From: Cryptomeria japonica
Taxonomy: Eukaryota; Streptophyta; Pinopsida; Cupressales; Cupressaceae
Reading direction: 5' to 3'
Length of the DNA: 60,000 bases
Assembly: GCF_030272615.1 (NCBI RefSeq)
Contig: NC_081414.1
Coordinates: 765,379,483 to 765,439,482, forward strand
The translations under genes were made by a program, and so were the position numbers. Shown in pieces: positions 57,001-60,000 of the stretch. The notes beneath the pieces are model-generated. The model did not search any database and was not told the origin of the DNA. It saw only the letters and a list, made by a program, of their open reading frames with translations. How positions within the stretch are numbered: the first letter of the stretch is position 1; each line of letters starts with the position of its first letter.

Positions 57001-60000
57001 TGGGCGTATGAATCCGACATCCAATAACTTCTCCAGCTCTGCTTTGACTAGTAATGCCACTTGTGGATGCATTTTCCTTAATTTCTGTTTTACTGGCTTT
57101 GCCCTCGGGTTGACTGTCAAATGATGCATTACCAATTCCGGATCTAGTCCAGGCATATCAGCGTATGACCATGCAAAGTTGATTTGTCGTTCTTTGAAAA
57201 AGCTTATGAATTTTGCCCTTTCGGACTCTGTCAATGATTGAGCCAGGAATATGTTGTGTGGAACCTCTTTTGTACCAATGTTTGTCTTGATAGTATCCTC
57301 TACCAACATGGATGACTTTTCCTCATACGACACTGGGAGAATGTCGAGCCTTCCATCTTCGGGTGCCTCAGAGAGGTTTTCGCCCTCAGATACGTCCTTT
57401 CTTTTTACTTTTTTGGGATCAGATAGCGCCACAGTGTGGTTTTCGCCATAAGACCCTTGATTTGCTCTTATTTTCACATTTTTGCGACTGGAAGGTCCGA
57501 CACCCTCACCAAAATATGCCACGTTGTTGAGTTCTATGGTGTATCCTGCTTTGTGGTCCCCAGGGGGAAGATCATCTCGTATGCCAAGATAGTCAATAAT
57601 AGCTTCGTCATTTTGAAATGCGTCAAATTGTGCTGGTCCTTCATAATCCCAGTCAATGAGTTGGTGGTGAACAAGGGGAAGGCTTTTAATGTTTTCAGAG
57701 TTTGCAGGGCTAAGAGTGAAGATGTGGTTATATTCGGGTATATCAAGGCAATTGTTGAGGTCATCGATGGCACTCTCCTCATTAGTTTCGATCGTGAGCG
57801 AATCCAAATTGTCGTCACTATTAGCGCATTCTGGGACAGGTGTTCTCATCCTATGTGATTTCGACCTAGAACCTTGAGACGAAGACTGTGCGGAATCCTT
57901 ATGGGTTGTTTCTTGACCAACTCTGAACTTCTTATAAAATTCTTCCTCTTCTGTGGGTTCATCTGGCTCTCTGAATGTCTCGGTGAGCTCATAGTCACTG
58001 GGGGATTTGTCTGAACCCCATTCCCATTCGTTGGAATCTGTGGAATAGTAATCTTTTTGCTGAACTTTGGCAACTTTGATTTGTGATGCCTCTTCTGTCC
58101 TTTTAGTGTGGATCTTGGAAGTCAGAAAACCAAGTCCCTTTGAGCGTTCTCTTTTTACAGTCAATTCCGGTTGTAAGGGCTCCATAGTGCCTTCTTTGCG
58201 TAACCCAAGAGGGCTTTTTCCATCATACCCGAATTTTTGTAGAATCTTGAAGCCTTTTCCATATTTCTCACAAGGTATATTGATCTGATCATGTGTGTCC
58301 TCTTCAATGTCTTTATAGAGCATCTTGTATAAATCTTCCTCTTCTAGTTCGCCCCATCTTTGAAAGGTAGTAGGATCCCATTTGAGTATCATGATGGATA
58401 TTTTCTTATTAGGATGTGGCCTTCCATATTCTTTTGGAGAGCTCATGACTTGTCGTAAATACATGGTCTGATTTAAAGTGTATTCTCCCATGCCTTTGTC
58501 TTGAAATTTGCCTTTAAGTTCACCTTGTTTTGATGTCGAAGGTTTCAATGACTCAAGGTCAATGTATGCCGAAGAAGGAACAACTTCACGATTACTGGGA
58601 ATGATGGTCTCCGTATGTGATCTCAAGTTATTGCAATATATGAACGGATTAGGATCACCGTTAACTGTTACCTCAACTCCATTATGAGGAAACTTAATGC
58701 ATTGATGGTATGTCGATGGGACTGCCCTCATTTCATGAATCCAAGGACGTCCTAGCAATATATTATAAGTGAGATCTAGATCCAGGACTTGACAAACCAC
58801 ATCCTTTGTGACTGGTCCAATTCTTAGAGGTAAGGTGACTGTGCCCTTGGATGAACGCTCTTCATCATCATATGCCTTGATGGTGATTTGATTTTTTGAA
58901 TTTACCGTTTTATCAGAATATCCCAATTGTTTAATGGTGCTCAATGTACAAATGTTTAGACCAGCTCCTCCATCTATCAGGACTCGCTTTATTCGATGCT
59001 TGTGTATGAAGGCTTCAACATGTAAAGGTGCATTATGTGGCTGGCATACGGAGGCGTCATCGGCTTCTATAAATGTAAGGGAATGTGGAATGGAAAGGTA
59101 TCCCACCATGGCTTGAAACTGGTCCACGTTCAGATCAGTAGGAACAGCAGTATCTCTCAAGATTTTGTCAAGAATAGCTTTATGAGCGGGGGATATACGT
59201 AGGAGCTCAAGGATGGAGATGAGCGCGGGTGTCTTCCCTAACTGTTCTACAAGGTCATACTCAGGTTTGGTTGATGAAGAAGCGACATTTTTAGTGGAAG
59301 CACCTGGCAAAGTAATCTTACCTCGACGGGTTGTAACATGACATTCAGGGGTATGTTCGGAAGAAGATCCAACACTTCTTAGGACAATCTTGGGTCTCTG
59401 AGGAGGATTCTCAGGATTTTTGTTCTTGATGGTAATAGTAGAGATATGATTGTCCGTTGAGATGTGATTGATAGTTGAGTCATAGTTGTAAGGTGCTCTA
59501 GTATAGTTGGCCTGATCATCTGTGACTTTGGCTTTTCCTTTGTCATGCTTTGGGAATGGTTCCTTAAACATCTCATGTTCTTGATTGGATGAGTGTCCCT
59601 CAATCTCAATATCACCTCTATCAATGAGATCTTGCACAATATTCTTCAGTCGATGACAATTACCTGTCTTGTGACCCTTGCTCTTATGAAACTCACAATA
59701 CTCATCATCATTCCACCAATTTGGTTTGACCTTTGGTTCATATGGAGGAAAATCTGGAACTGTGATCACTTTGTTTGCCACAAGCTTTTTGAAGACTGAT
59801 TCAAGTGGTTCTCCCAATGGGGTGTACTTCCTTCGTGGTCTAGAAGTTGTTTGAGTATTCACTTGATTGTTTGTAGAACTTGACCCCGAAAAGATGAATT
59901 TGGGTCGCACTGTATTGGCATCAACAACACCATCATTGACTGTGTTCTTGTTTTTATTCCAAAATCTTGGCTTGTCTTTTTCTTTAAAGTCATCTTTGTT
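54031..60000 (-). CDS. Gag-pol polyprotein of element C, uninterrupted, 5'-partial
   Basis: One open frame runs from the window edge to TAG at 54031-54033 (at least 1,989 codons); the true start is beyond 60000. Numbering from the valine codon at 59910 as residue 1: Gag zinc knuckle C72-x2-H-x4-H-x4-C85; retropepsin with D313 in VLIDGGAGLN and closing LLGRPW; G-patch-like segment about 549-596 (GKGFKILQKFGYDGKSPLG); acidic linker; RT with YVDD at 1092-1095; a first RNase H lacking its DAS aspartate; a second RNase H with D1383, E1423, D1445, D1495; integrase with HHCC zinc site (H1607, H1614, C1645, C1648) and D1677, D1738, E1774 (D35E spacing); C-terminal domain ending HLRRFYT. All catalytic residues of RT, second RNase H and integrase are present, so the protein is probably functional. 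It would act in cytoplasmic particles, then integrate cDNA in the nucleus. Dual RNase H places it in the Tat lineage. Confidence 0.95.
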   Translation of the reverse strand, partial: NKDDFKEKDKPRFWNKNKNTVNDGVVDANTVRPKFIFSGSSSTNNQVNTQTTSRPRRKYTPLGEPLESVFKKLVANKVITVPDFPPYEPKVKPNWWNDDEYCEFHKSKGHKTGNCHRLKNIVQDLIDRGDIEIEGHSSNQEHEMFKEPFPKHDKGKAKVTDDQANYTRAPYNYDSTINHISTDNHISTITIKNKNPENPPQRPKIVLRSVGSSSEHTPECHVTTRRGKITLPGASTKNVASSSTKPEYDLVEQLGKTPALISILELLRISPAHKAILDKILRDTAVPTDLNVDQFQAMVGYLSIPHSLTFIEADDASVCQPHNAPLHVEAFIHKHRIKRVLIDGGAGLNICTLSTIKQLGYSDKTVNSKNQITIKAYDDEERSSKGTVTLPLRIGPVTKDVVCQVLDLDLTYNILLGRPWIHEMRAVPSTYHQCIKFPHNGVEVTVNGDPNPFIYCNNLRSHTETIIPSNREVVPSSAYIDLESLKPSTSKQGELKGKFQDKGMGEYTLNQTMYLRQVMSSPKEYGRPHPNKKISIMILKWDPTTFQRWGELEEEDLYKMLYKDIEEDTHDQINIPCEKYGKGFKILQKFGYDGKSPLGLRKEGTMEPLQPELTVKRERSKGLGFLTSKIHTKRTEEASQIKVAKVQQKDYYSTDSNEWEWGSDKSPSDYELTETFREPDEPTEEEEFYKKFRVGQETTHKDSAQSSSQGSRSKSHRMRTPVPECANSDDNLDSLTIETNEESAIDDLNNCLDIPEYNHIFTLSPANSENIKSLPLVHHQLIDWDYEGPAQFDAFQNDEAIIDYLGIRDDLPPGDHKAGYTIELNNVAYFGEGVGPSSRKNVKIRANQGSYGENHTVALSDPKKVKRKDVSEGENLSEAPEDGRLDILPVSYEEKSSMLVEDTIKTNIGTKEVPHNIFLAQSLTESERAKFISFFKERQINFAWSYADMPGLDPELVMHHLTVNPRAKPVKQKLRKMHPQVALLVKAELEKLLDVGFIRPIDYPEWISNLVLVSKPNRSIRICTDFRDINKACPKDDFPLPNIDLIVDLTAGHEMLSLMDGFSGYNQIRIAPEDEHKTSFNCPWGTFCWNVMPFGLKNAGATYQRAMTTIFHDLMHITVEDYVDDLLGKSIDRDTHLDILSVVFDRLEKYKVRLNPKKCVFGVTSGKLLGFIVSKRGIEADLAKVKAILDMPPPRNISQLRSLQGRLQFIRRFIAQLADKCNPFQHLLHKNIKFKWDDNCQQAFQTLKNYLLNPPVLMPPVPDQPLLLYISATPTALGALLAQQLADGKEKAVYYISHTLMGYELNYTPIERACLVVVFASQKLRHYMLTHKTKLIARIDPLKYLLNKATLTGRLAKWVIILSEFDIEYVDRKAIVDQLADAPMIDDVPLNSEFPDESILTIAQARPWQLYFDDSYTQHGAGAGILFITPQGDSIPKSYRLSFPCTNNIAEYEALTTGLRIAVQWKIQELRVFGDSQLVIRQATDDYQIKDEKLMPYKQLVDDMKQHFTKIDFEQIPREQNRAADAMATIVSLIDLPQNETCYEFLVDNLLVPSYEITPTEMICVVGPESQLYGSIFTYLHDNILPPDLSNNQRRTFIRQSSRYVILADVLYRRGLDGTLLRCLESDEAQIALREVHEGICGLHASGPTLAKKLIKTGYYWPNMEKDSYQFVKKCKQCQIHGDLIHAPAQELQPLASPWPFCQWGLDLIGKIHPPSSNGHKFIITATEYFTKWIEVVPLTQVTGKQIATFILNYIICRYGIPKSIITDNGRPFKNQDVRELCDRFHISHRFSTPYYPQGNGQAEASNKTILKILKKTVDDAGRNWHIQLNPALWAYRTSVRTPTGATPYSLVYGAEAILPTEVELPSLRVSLQNIISDEDYRVSRLQELELFDERRQTAFNHLKAYQQQMSRSYNHKVKPRTFEVGDLVLRENPKNQQDREKKGKFEPNWFGPYIITAAYGSGAYQLSTTEGEPLEDPINSMHLRRFYT

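Larger units (their letters stand above)
48553..60000 (-). mobile_element. Element C: Tat-type Ty3/gypsy retrotransposon with intact gag-pol (3' part in window)
   Basis: A minus-strand element whose 3' LTR is at 48553-49324, PPT at 49325-49341, and a single open gag-pol frame from beyond 60000 to 54031. Between pol and the 3' LTR it carries an oppositely oriented spliced PMD gene. It shares sequence and modules with elements A and B. The 5' LTR, PBS and Gag N-terminus lie right of the window. The left boundary TGGTGAAAATGG at 48553 is inferred from where the flanking repeat ends; the target duplication would be GTTTA but cannot be checked here. Confidence 0.88.

Noticed and set aside
59908-59910. 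Apparent start codon of the element C polyprotein
   Set aside because: The codon is GTG and the frame stays open upstream to the window edge; the true start is outside.

Overview
The window is plant nuclear DNA from a large, repeat-rich genome. A gymnosperm such as a conifer is my best guess, from the very low gene density and the LTR types, but the sequence does not prove it. The only recognisable host gene is an abscisic-acid receptor of the PYR/PYL/RCAR family at the left edge. Its last two coding exons are at 824-1039 and 2632-2850, and its first exon lies off the window. Nearly everything else is transposable elements, many nested inside one another.

Layout. (1) 1-3450: PYL exons, introns and 3' flank. 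(2) 4200-5664 plus 17644-17685: an antisense Ty1/copia LTR, primer site and leader, split by element A. (3) 5665-17643: element A, a decayed Ty3/gypsy element of the Tat type (second RNase H domain before integrase), with both LTRs, PBS, PPT and a 5-bp target duplication. (4) 18829-44505: two 32-nt sequences that are perfect inverted copies of each other bracket a region that may be one old TIR DNA transposon. It holds TTCG/CGAA palindromic repeats near both ends, a smaller TIR element (21844-24907) with about 1.2 kb of CT/TA microsatellite, a spliced pseudogene full of stops, and a roughly 130-bp satellite whose every unit is a long palindrome. Element B also lies inside it. (5) 26567-41580: element B, a second Tat-type gypsy with a perfect ATATG target duplication. 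Its 5' LTR is fused directly to the RT thumb, and an antisense Ty1/copia element (32333-37060, TSD AACCC) is nested in it. (6) 44506-48552: old repeats, including two 5S-rRNA-like Cassandra-type segments and an isolated promoter plus first exon. (7) 48553-60000: element C, a minus-strand Tat-type gypsy running off the right edge. It has one uninterrupted gag-pol reading frame of at least 1,989 codons.

The most interesting material is in the 3' half of the three gypsy elements, between pol and the 3' LTR. Element C carries an oppositely transcribed, spliced gene for a plant mobile domain (PMD) protein; element B keeps the tail of the same gene, and element A lacks it. All three share non-coding modules: a GGTGAAAACC / CCTG-loop-CAGG / GGCGC unit just after pol, and a long hairpin with compensatory arm changes followed by GGGGGCAT shortly before the PPT. 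Elements A and B also share a paired GGTTCAATTATACC motif and tandem CTTATACAGG repeats. These modules are conserved although the coding regions of A and B are dead.

Every identification rests on reading motifs and comparing repeats inside the window. No database search was possible.
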